Of a stretch of 64,000 nt of DNA, positions 24,961 through 33,240 are shown in pieces. Both the position numbers and the translations under genes were made by a program. The stretch is from an uncultured Mycoplasmatota bacterium (lineage in GTDB: Bacteria; Bacillota_I; Bacilli_A; RF39; UBA660), in contig URPE01000001.1 of assembly GCA_900549625.1 (NCBI GenBank), positions 108,916 through 172,915 of the forward strand, read 5' to 3'. Each line of letters starts with the position of its first letter. The stretch's first letter is position 1. Under the pieces are notes generated by a model, which worked only from the letters and a program-made list of their open reading frames with translations, had not been told where the DNA came from and did no database searches.

Positions 24961-26247
24961 ATGCGAAGAAATAAAAAATGGGTTTACATTAGTAGTGTCA
25001 TACTTTTAGCTATTTTCTTTACTGGTATCTTTGTAGTTAGAACTGTAATGTCTAAAGATAAAGAGCCTAGTGTTATTATAAGTGACACAGTAAATAATGT
25101 AACATGTCAAACAAAAGCCCTAGAGAATGTGTATATTAATGCAACATTTGCAAGTGATTACACACTAGATACTTGTTCTAATGTCTCTGGTAAATTAGAA
25201 CTCCAAAATAAAGGTGATTATATTAATTGGCATTATAACTTAACGCCAAAATTTAAAGAAAAAATATCTTTTAAAGCTATCTCAGTAATTGATAACGAAA
25301 GCTTATTACTAAAAGAAAATGTTGCTAAGAAACTACTCACAATTACTAAATTAGATAGTAAATATTATTTAAAAGTTTATGATGAAAACTTAGAATTATT
25401 AAAAAAACTAGAATTAAATATAAATGTTAATGATGCTGCTTTTTACCAAGTAGTACTTGCTGATAACAATTACTATATTCTAGGTTATTCCTTAGATGAT
25501 ATAGGCGACCCATTTATTATAAAAGTGAATTATGATATTACAGACTATACCTATATATCTCTTTCCAAGTTAGTTGGAAAACCAATTGAAAAAATGTTTA
25601 AAATGCTTAAAAATGATAATAATTACATCTTGATTGGTAATTCAGTAGTCATTACATATGATTTAAAGAGTAATGCTTTGTTAACTAAAATAAGTGATGA
25701 TAATATTTATCTTGATGGAATAATTGGTGATAATTACTATGGTATTAAGTATTCTGAAGCAGGAACCATAATTGATATTTTTGATAAAGAAGGTAACAAA
25801 ATAAATGAAATTCCTTTAGAAAACTATGATACATGTAAAGAAAAAATGTGTTATAGCGATGAAATATATGTTTTTAATGATAACTTAATAGTTGCAACTG
25901 AATCAAAGACTCTTATTTTAAAACAAGATGGTACATTTGTTAAAGAAATAGATTATTCTTTACCAACCGATAACTTTACGTGTAGTCCCAAAGTTATTGA
26001 CTACATTATAAATGATGATAGCTTTTACCTAGTAATGACTAATAAAGATTGTAACGTTGAGTTAAAAAAATATAATAGTAATTTAGAAGAAGAAAGTATT
26101 AAAACCTATCAAGGGTTTGATTTATCATTTATACTTGGACATCAAGAAACCATAGAGATGGATGATGAAGGGGAGAAACTAAGTCTTTACTTTACTATAG
26201 AAGAAAGAATAAATGACACAATAATAAAATATGAATTAGAAAAATAA
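24961..26247 (+). CDS. Membrane-anchored exported protein, possibly beta-propeller
   Basis: 428 residues. An N-terminal anchor (KWVYISSVILLAIFFTGIFVV, after MRRNK) leads to a long outside domain of repeated short strands, for example DNNYYILGYSL, NNYILIGNSVV and GDNYYGIKYS, spaced at roughly 40-50 residues. That suggests a beta-propeller. Four or more Cys are outside. ATG 24961 is chosen because AGAGGTGA is six bases upstream and the pilin-like gene ends at 24947. It shares a transcription unit with the prepilin-like adhesin and ends at a terminator. Confidence 0.65.
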   Translation: MRRNKKWVYISSVILLAIFFTGIFVVRTVMSKDKEPSVIISDTVNNVTCQTKALENVYINATFASDYTLDTCSNVSGKLELQNKGDYINWHYNLTPKFKEKISFKAISVIDNESLLLKENVAKKLLTITKLDSKYYLKVYDENLELLKKLELNINVNDAAFYQVVLADNNYYILGYSLDDIGDPFIIKVNYDITDYTYISLSKLVGKPIEKMFKMLKNDNNYILIGNSVVITYDLKSNALLTKISDDNIYLDGIIGDNYYGIKYSEAGTIIDIFDKEGNKINEIPLENYDTCKEKMCYSDEIYVFNDNLIVATESKTLILKQDGTFVKEIDYSLPTDNFTCSPKVIDYIINDDSFYLVMTNKDCNVELKKYNSNLEEESIKTYQGFDLSFILGHQETIEMDDEGEKLSLYFTIEERINDTIIKYELEK

Positions 26248-26249
26248 TG

Positions 26250-26281
26250 ATTAGCTCATGATATATGGGCTATCTTTTTTT
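26250..26281 (+). terminator. Rho-independent terminator
   Basis: AGCTC and GGGCT pair across an AT-rich loop at about 26252-26271, followed by a run of eight or more T residues. Confidence 0.6.
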
Positions 26282-26328
26282 TGTATTTTGTGGTAGAGTA
26301 AATCCCATTAACAAGAAAGGGAATTTCT

Positions 26329-27423
26329 ATGGGAAAAGCTGAAGATAAATTTGTTATAGAAGCCAAAAAAATTAAAGGTAGATTAGAGAAAATGCCAAAT
26401 AGTAAAGACAGTATAGCATTAATTGATATGCTCATTAACAGGGTAACAAATGAAGATTTTTCTAATGTAGTTGAAATAATAGAAGATTTTAATTCTATTG
26501 ATGCCATTTTAGATAATGATGTCTTTTCTTATACTGAAAAATGTAAACTTACTAAAAAAATTATCGATAGTAATTTTAAGATTCTCGCTAATGCCAATAT
26601 CATTAATTTAAGTAGTGAAAAACTAAGAAATATCTTTGGTAAACATGGCTACAATAATGTTACTGATATATCCGAGGCTATTAAAAGTCTTTCTAATGAG
26701 AATATAGACGAAGCTTCAAAATCTTTAATATCTGAATTAGAAAGAGCTATCTTACAAAGTGGTGAAAATACTAAAAATATGCAGATAAAATGTTTATACG
26801 AAGAACTTGAAAAGTTTACTAATAATCCCTCTAGAAGTGATAAAGATTATGAAAAAGCAAGTTGTATTTTAGAAAAGTTAGGTGTCTGTGGTGTACTAGA
26901 AAAAAAGACCAAATTAATAGAATACTATCTTGGCTACTACCTAAGTATTGATAAAAAGAAACATCAAGCTAAAAGCAAAATTTCTATAGCACCTATAAAA
27001 GCCCCACAAAAACCATACCCAGCAATTTCGCGTATGAAGACTAAAAAAAGATTGCTTAAATATTGTGATTTATTAACTGATAAGCAATTTGATTATGAAA
27101 ACTATGATGAAGTACTAAGCTTATTAAGTACCCTAGAACTTGCAGACAATGTAAATGCTAAGTATTTTAACTATTGCTTTCAAAATAAAATTATTAATGC
27201 TAGTTACTATAAACTATTATTAACAAAGATTAAAAACAATAAAAAATATGAAAGTGAAATGAGTCTTATTACTTGGTATTTAGAAAATATTGAAAGTGAA
27301 GAAGATAAAAATACGGCTATGGAAAGTGTATATGAAATATTAAAAACTATTCCTGAATTAGAAATGTTAAATTTTGAATATGAATATGAAACTATGAAAA
27401 GGGTGAGATCTAAACATGAATAA
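26329..27423 (+). CDS. Hypothetical protein, paralogue A, with shared C-terminal domain
   Basis: 364 residues, helical, with no export signal; not recognised. Residues about 240-350 (RLLKYCDLLTDKQFDYENYD, through YYKLLLTKIKNNKKYESEMS to EMLNF) are almost identical to the end of the next protein, while the first ~230 residues differ. The gene overlaps the next by eight bases. AGAAAGGGA precedes the ATG. The near-identity of the C-terminal parts points to recent duplication or gene conversion. Role unknown. Confidence 0.7.
   Translation: MGKAEDKFVIEAKKIKGRLEKMPNSKDSIALIDMLINRVTNEDFSNVVEIIEDFNSIDAILDNDVFSYTEKCKLTKKIIDSNFKILANANIINLSSEKLRNIFGKHGYNNVTDISEAIKSLSNENIDEASKSLISELERAILQSGENTKNMQIKCLYEELEKFTNNPSRSDKDYEKASCILEKLGVCGVLEKKTKLIEYYLGYYLSIDKKKHQAKSKISIAPIKAPQKPYPAISRMKTKKRLLKYCDLLTDKQFDYENYDEVLSLLSTLELADNVNAKYFNYCFQNKIINASYYKLLLTKIKNNKKYESEMSLITWYLENIESEEDKNTAMESVYEILKTIPELEMLNFEYEYETMKRVRSKHE
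27046..27377 (+). repeat. Direct repeat, copy 1
   Basis: A 332-base stretch encoding the C-terminal domain of paralogue A, nearly identical in DNA to 28142-28473 at an offset of exactly 1096 bases, with only scattered substitutions. Confidence 0.85.
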
Positions 27424-28504
27424 TAAAACGAATGAATGTTTACAAAAAATTAATGACTTAATTGAATGCTTAAAAGAAGATGCTTTTAGAAGCAAAACGC
27501 AACTGGAAAAAGAAATGGATGAAAAAACATTAGAGTGTTTATATTATCTAAAAGATGTATTTAATGAATCAAGTGTTACTTATCCAAATATTGGTAGATT
27601 TCAAGAAATTATGCAATTGTTGGAAATTTTTCTTGAAACACTTTCTCTTAATGATTATGATAAAGGAAAAATAATTAGAAAGTTTTTATTAATTCCCTTT
27701 GACTCTAAGGCTAGTGAAGTACTTTCTATAAATTATACAAAAGCCTTTAATTTTCTAAATATAAACAGAAAAATAAGCTCGCAACGTGTCCAAAATAGTA
27801 TTATAAAATATATTAATAATCCCGCTACTTTAGAATTAAAAGCCGATTTAAAAGATGATATCAGAAAATTTTTAAACAAAACTAAAGAATATGATATTGC
27901 ATTTAAAAATAGGTATATTGAATTCCAAAAAAAATACTTAAATATTGATATTAATTTTTCTTTTGTAAAATTAAAAGCCGACTTACAAAATCTAGGCCTA
28001 TCAGATTGTATGAGTAATTATTATTGTGTTTATTGTAAATGCTTATATGCAAAAAAACAAAAAGAACAAAAGACTTTTGTTACTAAAGAAAAAATAGTGG
28101 AAACTAAAAAAGAAAATCCTTATTCTAAGAAAGAATTAAAGAAAAGATTACTTAAATATTGTGATTTATTAACTGATAAACAATTTGATTATGAAAATTA
28201 TGATGAAGTACTAAGCTTAATAAGTTGCCTAGAACTTGCTGACAATGTAAATGCTAAGTATTTTAACTATTGCTTTCAAAATAAAATTATTAATGCTAGT
28301 TACTATAAACTATTATTAACAAAGATTAAAAACAATAAAAAATATGAAAGTGAAATGAGTCTTATTAATTGGTATTTAGAAAATATTGAAAGTGAAGAAG
28401 ATAAAAACACGGCTATGGAAAGTGTATATGAAATATTAAAAACCATTCCTGATATTGAAATGTTAAATTTTGATTATGAGATGACAAGAATAAGAAAAAA
28501 GTAG
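27416..28504 (+). CDS. Hypothetical protein, paralogue B, with shared C-terminal domain
   Basis: 362 residues. The first ~240 are helical and charged and have no clear likeness to paralogue A; the last ~115 are nearly the same as in A. Differences are few, for example LSTLELAD versus LSCLELAD and SLITWYLEN versus SLINWYLEN. The ATG overlaps the end of paralogue A. No TM segment or signal peptide. The trpS -10 box lies right at its stop codon. Function unknown. Confidence 0.7.
   Translation: MNNKTNECLQKINDLIECLKEDAFRSKTQLEKEMDEKTLECLYYLKDVFNESSVTYPNIGRFQEIMQLLEIFLETLSLNDYDKGKIIRKFLLIPFDSKASEVLSINYTKAFNFLNINRKISSQRVQNSIIKYINNPATLELKADLKDDIRKFLNKTKEYDIAFKNRYIEFQKKYLNIDINFSFVKLKADLQNLGLSDCMSNYYCVYCKCLYAKKQKEQKTFVTKEKIVETKKENPYSKKELKKRLLKYCDLLTDKQFDYENYDEVLSLISCLELADNVNAKYFNYCFQNKIINASYYKLLLTKIKNNKKYESEMSLINWYLENIESEEDKNTAMESVYEILKTIPDIEMLNFDYEMTRIRKK
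28142..28473 (+). repeat. Direct repeat, copy 2
   Basis: The second copy of the 332-base repeat encoding the shared C-terminal domain, offset by 1096 bases from copy 1. Confidence 0.85.
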
Positions 28505-28530
28505 TATAATACTTAGAAAGGATGTGTATT

Positions 28531-29559
28531 ATGACAAAGAAAACAATTTTAACAGGTATAAGACCAACTGGCAACCTACATTTAGGCCATTTATTTGGAG
28601 CAGCAGTAAACTTTAAAAAATTACAAGAATCTGGTAATGAGTTCTTTTTAGAGATTGCCGATGTCCAAGCCCTTACCGATAACTTTAATGATCCTGATAA
28701 AGTATATAGAAATGTTTTTGAACTAACAAGTGACTTATTATCAATTGGAATAGACCCGAAGAAAACCCATATTTTTATTCAATCAGCTATTCCTGAAATT
28801 GCTGAACTTACAGTGTTTTACTCTAATTTAGTTACGATATCAAGACTATACAGAAATCCAACCGTTAAAACTGAGATAGCCCAGAAAAAAGCATTATTTG
28901 GTAATGATGGTGAAAGTGTTACTTATGGTTTTGTAGGGTATCCAGTAAGTCAAGCAGCTGATATAACAGCCTTCCAAGGTGAATTAGTACCAGTTGGAGA
29001 AGACCAATTACCTCTTATAGAACAATGTAGAGAAATAGTAAGAAAGTTTAATCACATCTATGGTGAAGTATTAAAAGAACCAGAACCACTTCTATCAGAA
29101 ACACCAAGAATTAAAGGACTTGATGGTAATGAAAAAATGGGTAAAAGCCTAGGAAACGCAATATATTTGGTTGATGATGAAGAAACAATTAATAAGAAAG
29201 TTATGGGTGCCGTTACAGACCCATCAAAAATAAAAAAAGATGATCCAGCTAACCCAGATATATGTATGGTATATTACTATCATAAATTAGTGAACAAAGA
29301 AAATACCAGAGTCATATGTGAGGAATGTAAGAGTGGTAAACGTGGTTGCGTTCTTTGTAAAAAGGAGCTTGCTAGTCACTTAAATGAATATCTAAAACCA
29401 ATAAGAGAGAAAAAGAAATATCTACGTGTTCACAAAGAAGAAGTTATAGAGATTTTAAATGAAGGTACTAAAAAAGCTCAAATTGCCGCCCAAAATACTA
29501 TGTGTGATGTTAAAAAGGCAATGAAAATCAACTATTTTGCAGGTCATGATGGAAAATAA
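28531..29559 (+). CDS. trpS: Tryptophanyl-tRNA synthetase
   Basis: Charges tRNA-Trp. The HIGH motif appears as GNLHLGH and the KMSKS motif as KMGKS (in GNEKMGKSLGNAI); TGIRPTGNLHLGH, EIADVQALTDN and GEDQLPLIEQCREI are typical of TrpRS. A Cys cluster CEECKSGKRGCVLCK lies near residue 260-275. ATG 28531 is preferred over 28522, which overlaps the AAAGGA site. A TATAAT lies at 28505-28510. No T-box leader is present, so it is not controlled in that way from this promoter. Confidence 0.93.
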   Translation: MTKKTILTGIRPTGNLHLGHLFGAAVNFKKLQESGNEFFLEIADVQALTDNFNDPDKVYRNVFELTSDLLSIGIDPKKTHIFIQSAIPEIAELTVFYSNLVTISRLYRNPTVKTEIAQKKALFGNDGESVTYGFVGYPVSQAADITAFQGELVPVGEDQLPLIEQCREIVRKFNHIYGEVLKEPEPLLSETPRIKGLDGNEKMGKSLGNAIYLVDDEETINKKVMGAVTDPSKIKKDDPANPDICMVYYYHKLVNKENTRVICEECKSGKRGCVLCKKELASHLNEYLKPIREKKKYLRVHKEEVIEILNEGTKKAQIAAQNTMCDVKKAMKINYFAGHDGK

Positions 29560-29863
29560 ACATTTTAAAATGATTGATGAAGAATTTACCTGTTTAGTAT
29601 GTGGCTTTTTAGTAAAACCACCTGGCTATACTGCAAGAGATCATTGTCCTAATTGTTTGTGTTCACTGCATTTAGATAACTATCCCGGTGATAGAAAGTG
29701 TATGTGTCATGGTGTGTTAAACCCAATTGGTATTGAAAAAGGAAAAAAAGATACCTTAAAAATCATCTATGAATGTGAAACTTGTAAAATGATTAAAAAA
29801 AATAAGATGGCAAATGATGATAATATGGATAAGATTATATATCTCATGAGTCACCCAAAATAA
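29546..29863 (+). CDS. RNHCP-domain protein
   Basis: About 105 residues with the zinc-ribbon-like RNHCP pattern: FTCLVCG, then RDHCPNCLCSLHLD (the family usually has RNHCPxCLxSxHvD), GDRKCMCHG, and a second CETC. The first and last Cys pairs probably bind zinc. It starts inside the 3' end of trpS; ATG 29546 and 29549 are both possible, with AGGT just upstream. The family is widespread in Bacillota and of unknown function. Confidence 0.85.
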   Translation: MMENKHFKMIDEEFTCLVCGFLVKPPGYTARDHCPNCLCSLHLDNYPGDRKCMCHGVLNPIGIEKGKKDTLKIIYECETCKMIKKNKMANDDNMDKIIYLMSHPK

Positions 29864-29893
29864 ATGGCTAGGTGTTTTACCTAGACCATTTTT
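29864..29893. terminator. Bidirectional terminator
   Basis: ATGGCTAGGT-gttt-TACCTAGACCAT is a strong stem with a T-run on the right. It lies between the RNHCP gene and the converging permease gene, whose stop is inside the hairpin. Confidence 0.7.
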
Positions 29894-30665
29894 TTTCAAA
29901 ATAAGTTACTATCTTATATAAGATAAATGAAATAATAATTAATAAGAAGATTCCTGTCATAACTAAATCTAACTTAAATACTTGTGTTCCATATATAATT
30001 AAATATCCGAGCCCTTTTTTACTTACTAAAAATTCTCCCATAACAACACCGATTAAAGTCATAGAAATATTTATTTTTAAAGAAGATAAAATAGTCTGCT
30101 TTGATTCAGGAATAATTAAATATCTTAATGTGTCTTTCTTGCTAGTCCCAAGTGTTTCTAAAAGCCTTAATCGGTAACTATCAACGCCTTGAAAACCATT
30201 ATAAATATTTAAAATACTAACTATTAAATTAATAAGTAAAGCCATTACAATTACCGATTTAATATTAGCTCCAAACCATATAATAATGATAGGACCTAAG
30301 GCTACTTTAGGAAGACTATTAATCATCGTTAAAAAAGGAGCACATACCCGTTCTAATAAAGGTATTTCGTATAAAATAATAGCAATGATAAAACCAAGCA
30401 TGATACCAATACTAAATGATATAATTATTTCATAAATAGTAGCCCATATATGGGTCCATAACAAACCATCTAAATATAAATCATAGATAGTTTTTAAAAC
30501 CCTCGTTGGAGAAGAAAATAAAAAACTACTTATTATGCCTTTTCTAGACATAATCTCCCAAGTAACAAGAAAAGATAATATTAAAGTAATTTGCAAAGAT
30601 AATACTAATATTTTTTCTTTTAATATTTTTCTTTTTAAATCTTTACTATTATTAATCTTGGACAT
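29877..30665 (-). CDS. ABC transporter permease (SsuC/ThiX-type)
   Basis: 262 residues with about six TM segments and the cytoplasmic coupling loop of the nitrate/sulfonate/pyrimidine-precursor permease family (YRLRLLETLGTSKKDTLRYL, with the EAA-type Gly). It forms the membrane channel of the importer with the two upstream genes on this strand. The start overlaps the end of the ATPase gene by 14 bases. The substrate cannot be told from sequence. Confidence 0.88.
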   Translation of the reverse strand: MSKINNSKDLKRKILKEKILVLSLQITLILSFLVTWEIMSRKGIISSFLFSSPTRVLKTIYDLYLDGLLWTHIWATIYEIIISFSIGIMLGFIIAIILYEIPLLERVCAPFLTMINSLPKVALGPIIIIWFGANIKSVIVMALLINLIVSILNIYNGFQGVDSYRLRLLETLGTSKKDTLRYLIIPESKQTILSSLKINISMTLIGVVMGEFLVSKKGLGYLIIYGTQVFKLDLVMTGIFLLIIISFILYKIVTYFEKKWSR

Positions 30666-31401
30666 CTAAATCCCTCCATATATCATTATAAAGACTTGCA
30701 AACTCTTTAGCTTTTCTATTTTCTATTGGTGTACTTTGATTAGTCAAATTAATATTATATATATTTTTAATTGTACATGGTCTTTTAGATAACACTAAGA
30801 CTTGATTAGACATAGATATAGCCTCGGCTATATCATGACTTACTAAAATAGCCGTAATATTTTCTTTTTTAATGATTTTATAAACATCATCACTAATTTT
30901 CAACCGTGATTGATAATCTAAGGCTGAGAATGGCTCATCCAAAAGCAAAATATCCGGTTTAAGAGCAAGAGTTCTTATTAAGGCTACACGTTGCCGCATA
31001 CCACCAGATAATTCTTTCGGATAAGCATTTAAAAAATCACCTAATTTATATTCATATAATAGTTTTTTTACATATTCTTTATTTTCTTTAGTAGCCATTT
31101 TCTTAATCTTTAAACCTAATATAGCATTTTCATAAATAGTAAGCCAAGGAAATAAGGCATCTTGTTGAAGCATATAACCAACAACTGTTTTTTCATCTTT
31201 AATGATGACGCCACTAGTTTGTTTATCAATACCAGCAAGAATACTTAAAAGCGTTGATTTGCCACATCCACTTGGACCAACAAGAGTGATAATACTTCCT
31301 TTTTTTATTTTCATAGAAATATCTTTAATAGCTTCTGTAGTCCCATTTATAGTAATATAATCTTTCTTTATATTTAAAATTTCTAAAATATGATTATTCA
31401 T
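30652..31401 (-). CDS. ABC transporter ATP-binding protein (SsuB/ThiZ-type)
   Basis: 249 residues with complete ABC motifs: Walker A GPSGCGKST, Q-loop (MLQQDALFPW), signature LSGGMRQR, Walker B ILLLDEPFSALD and the H-loop LVSHD. It energises import through the adjacent permease. It overlaps both neighbours (8 bases with the binding protein, 14 with the permease), so the three form one tightly coupled operon on the reverse strand. Confidence 0.93.
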   Translation of the reverse strand: MNNHILEILNIKKDYITINGTTEAIKDISMKIKKGSIITLVGPSGCGKSTLLSILAGIDKQTSGVIIKDEKTVVGYMLQQDALFPWLTIYENAILGLKIKKMATKENKEYVKKLLYEYKLGDFLNAYPKELSGGMRQRVALIRTLALKPDILLLDEPFSALDYQSRLKISDDVYKIIKKENITAILVSHDIAEAISMSNQVLVLSKRPCTIKNIYNINLTNQSTPIENRKAKEFASLYNDIWRDLDVQD

Positions 31402-32377
31402 TTAAATTCTTAATTAAATCATTATATGGAACATACTTTGTAATTAATTTATTTTTAATAAGTAGATCTTCTAAGTTTTTAAAGTATTCTTCTTTTATAT
31501 ATGTGTCTTTTAACCAAGAATCACTTTCTTTATAACGTTTAACGAATGTTTCTAAATCGTTAGTATTAGAATCTTTAAACTGTCCTTTAATAGATTTAGC
31601 TATTTCTAAAGCATCATTTTCTTCACAATATTTTAAGCCTTTATTAATTGCTCTAGTAAACTTTTTTAATGTTTCTATATTACTTTCTAAATTGCTTTTT
31701 TTCGTATAGAAAGTCGTATATGGCATTTCTCCTGATAAAGAACCAATACTTGCAAGGACTCTACCATATCCTTCTTTTTCTAATAATGATGCATTTGGTT
31801 CAAAAAGATTTACATAATCACCAACACCACTTATATAAGAACCAGATAAAGCTGCAAATTCAACTGAGTAATTCAAATTGACTTTGGATATATCGATTCC
31901 GGCATTTTCCATAGCGTTAATAAAGTTTAAGGCTGGCATACCACCTTTTCTACCTACTAAGACTTCTTTACCCTCTAAATTATGCCAATCAAAGTTTTCA
32001 TCTTTACCAAATATGAATTGACCATCTCTTTTAGTAAGACCTGCAAATGTAACTAGATAATCTTTTTCTCCCCCTTCATATACATAAATAGTGCTTTCAG
32101 GACCCGCAAAACCAATTAATACATCACCTGATAAAACCGCGGCACTTACTTTGTCAGCACCTGGTGTAAGTAAAAGATTAATATCTAAGCCTTCATCCTT
32201 CATATACCCATTTTCTATTGCCACATAAAGAGGGGCATAAAATACACTATGAGTAACCTCCGCTAATTTAACAGTTGTTAAGTCAGTTTCTTTTTTTGGT
32301 TTAAAAACACTATAGGTTCCAACAAGTAATACAATAAGTATTAAACCAACTAATGTCTTTATAATTTTCTTTTTCAA
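31394..32377 (-). CDS. ABC transporter substrate-binding protein (NMT1/THI5-like)
   Basis: 327 residues of the NMT1-like fold used for thiamine-precursor pyrimidines, riboflavin, nitrate, sulfonate or other small ligands: KLAEVTHSVFYAPLYVAIEN, then GADKVSAAVLSGDVLIGFAG. The N-terminus is hydrophobic (TLVGLILIVLLVGTYSVF) but has no lipobox Cys, so it is probably held by an uncleaved TM anchor; Gram-positive binding proteins are usually lipoproteins. GGAGG precedes the start. No TPP or FMN riboswitch signature was seen upstream, so the ligand remains open. Confidence 0.85.
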   Translation of the reverse strand: MKKKIIKTLVGLILIVLLVGTYSVFKPKKETDLTTVKLAEVTHSVFYAPLYVAIENGYMKDEGLDINLLLTPGADKVSAAVLSGDVLIGFAGPESTIYVYEGGEKDYLVTFAGLTKRDGQFIFGKDENFDWHNLEGKEVLVGRKGGMPALNFINAMENAGIDISKVNLNYSVEFAALSGSYISGVGDYVNLFEPNASLLEKEGYGRVLASIGSLSGEMPYTTFYTKKSNLESNIETLKKFTRAINKGLKYCEENDALEIAKSIKGQFKDSNTNDLETFVKRYKESDSWLKDTYIKEEYFKNLEDLLIKNKLITKYVPYNDLIKNLNE

Positions 32378-32435
32378 ACAAATTCCTCCTTTTATTGTTC
32401 CATTTTAGTTTATGAAAAACATGAGTATTTGGTTA

Positions 32436-32463
32436 AAAAGAGTTTTCTTTTAGTTACTCTTTT
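32436..32463. promoter_or_regulatory. Inverted repeat in the divergent ABC/tmk intergenic region
   Basis: AAAAGAGT (32436-32443) and ACTCTTTT (32456-32463) are complementary across a 12-base loop. It lies 50-90 bases from both divergent start codons, so it may be an operator or a bidirectional terminator insulating the two units. Confidence 0.4.
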
Positions 32464-32491
32464 GATAATATTATATGGAAGGTGATTAGTT

Positions 32492-33157
32492 ATGGAAAAA
32501 GGAAAATTAATAGTTATTGAAGGGGCAAGCGACGGTATTGGTAAAAGTAGTCAATGTAAACTAATATGTGAAGAATTTGTAAACAATAATGTACCATTTA
32601 CAATGGCTCATTTTCCAACATATGGCGAGTATCAAGCTAAGGGAGTAGAAAACTATTTACAAGGTAATTTTGGCGAGATTAAAGATTTATCACCATACTT
32701 TGTTACAAGTCTTTATGCCTTTGATAGGATGATTACTTGGCATACTAAATTAAAAGAAAAATACACTTTTGGTGAGTTCATTTTACTAGACAGATACACA
32801 ACATCTAGCTTAATATATCAATCAGCATTAATTGAAGACAAAAAAAAGAAAGAAGATTTTATCGATTGGGTTATTGATTATGAATATAATAAATTAAATA
32901 TTAAGAAACCAGATTTAGTAATATTTTTAACTGCAACATATGACAATATTGTTAAATTAAGAAAGTCAAGAACAAGTAATGATGGTATTTCTAATGATAT
33001 TCATGAGCAAAATGATGAATTTTTAAAGAGAGTTTATCAAAATGCCTTATATGTTGCCGATTATTTAGGCTGGGAAAAAGTTGTCTGTGATAACGAAAAT
33101 GGTATGAAACCTATAGAAGAAATTCATGATGATATTATGCGTCTTATAAGAAAATAG
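32492..33157 (+). CDS. tmk: Thymidylate kinase-like P-loop kinase
   Basis: 221 residues. It has the dTMP kinase layout: P-loop EGASDGIGKSSQ (residues 10-21), an AHFPTYGEY segment, LLDRYTTSS (the DR-Y motif), and a C-terminal helix. The P-loop has one residue more than the usual EGxDGxGKST. It phosphorylates dTMP to dTDP in the canonical family. AGGTGATT precedes the ATG. It starts divergently from the ABC importer. Confidence 0.8.
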   Translation: MEKGKLIVIEGASDGIGKSSQCKLICEEFVNNNVPFTMAHFPTYGEYQAKGVENYLQGNFGEIKDLSPYFVTSLYAFDRMITWHTKLKEKYTFGEFILLDRYTTSSLIYQSALIEDKKKKEDFIDWVIDYEYNKLNIKKPDLVIFLTATYDNIVKLRKSRTSNDGISNDIHEQNDEFLKRVYQNALYVADYLGWEKVVCDNENGMKPIEEIHDDIMRLIRK

Positions 33158-33172
33158 TCAAAAATTTTCTCC

Positions 33173-33201
33173 TTTACAAAGAAATAATCATTTGCTATAA
33201 T
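33173..33201 (+). promoter_or_regulatory. Promoter of the 33241-34984 operon
   Basis: TTTACA at 33173-33178, a 17-base spacer ending in TGC, and TATAAT at 33196-33201. Confidence 0.7.
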
Positions 33202-33240
33202 TGTTTCAGAATAGAAAAAGGTAAAAAGGGGAGTGTTAAA

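Noticed and set aside
32378..32491. TPP or other riboswitch before the NMT1-type importer
   Set aside because: The divergent gap is only 114 bases and no CTGAGA-type or other known core was found.
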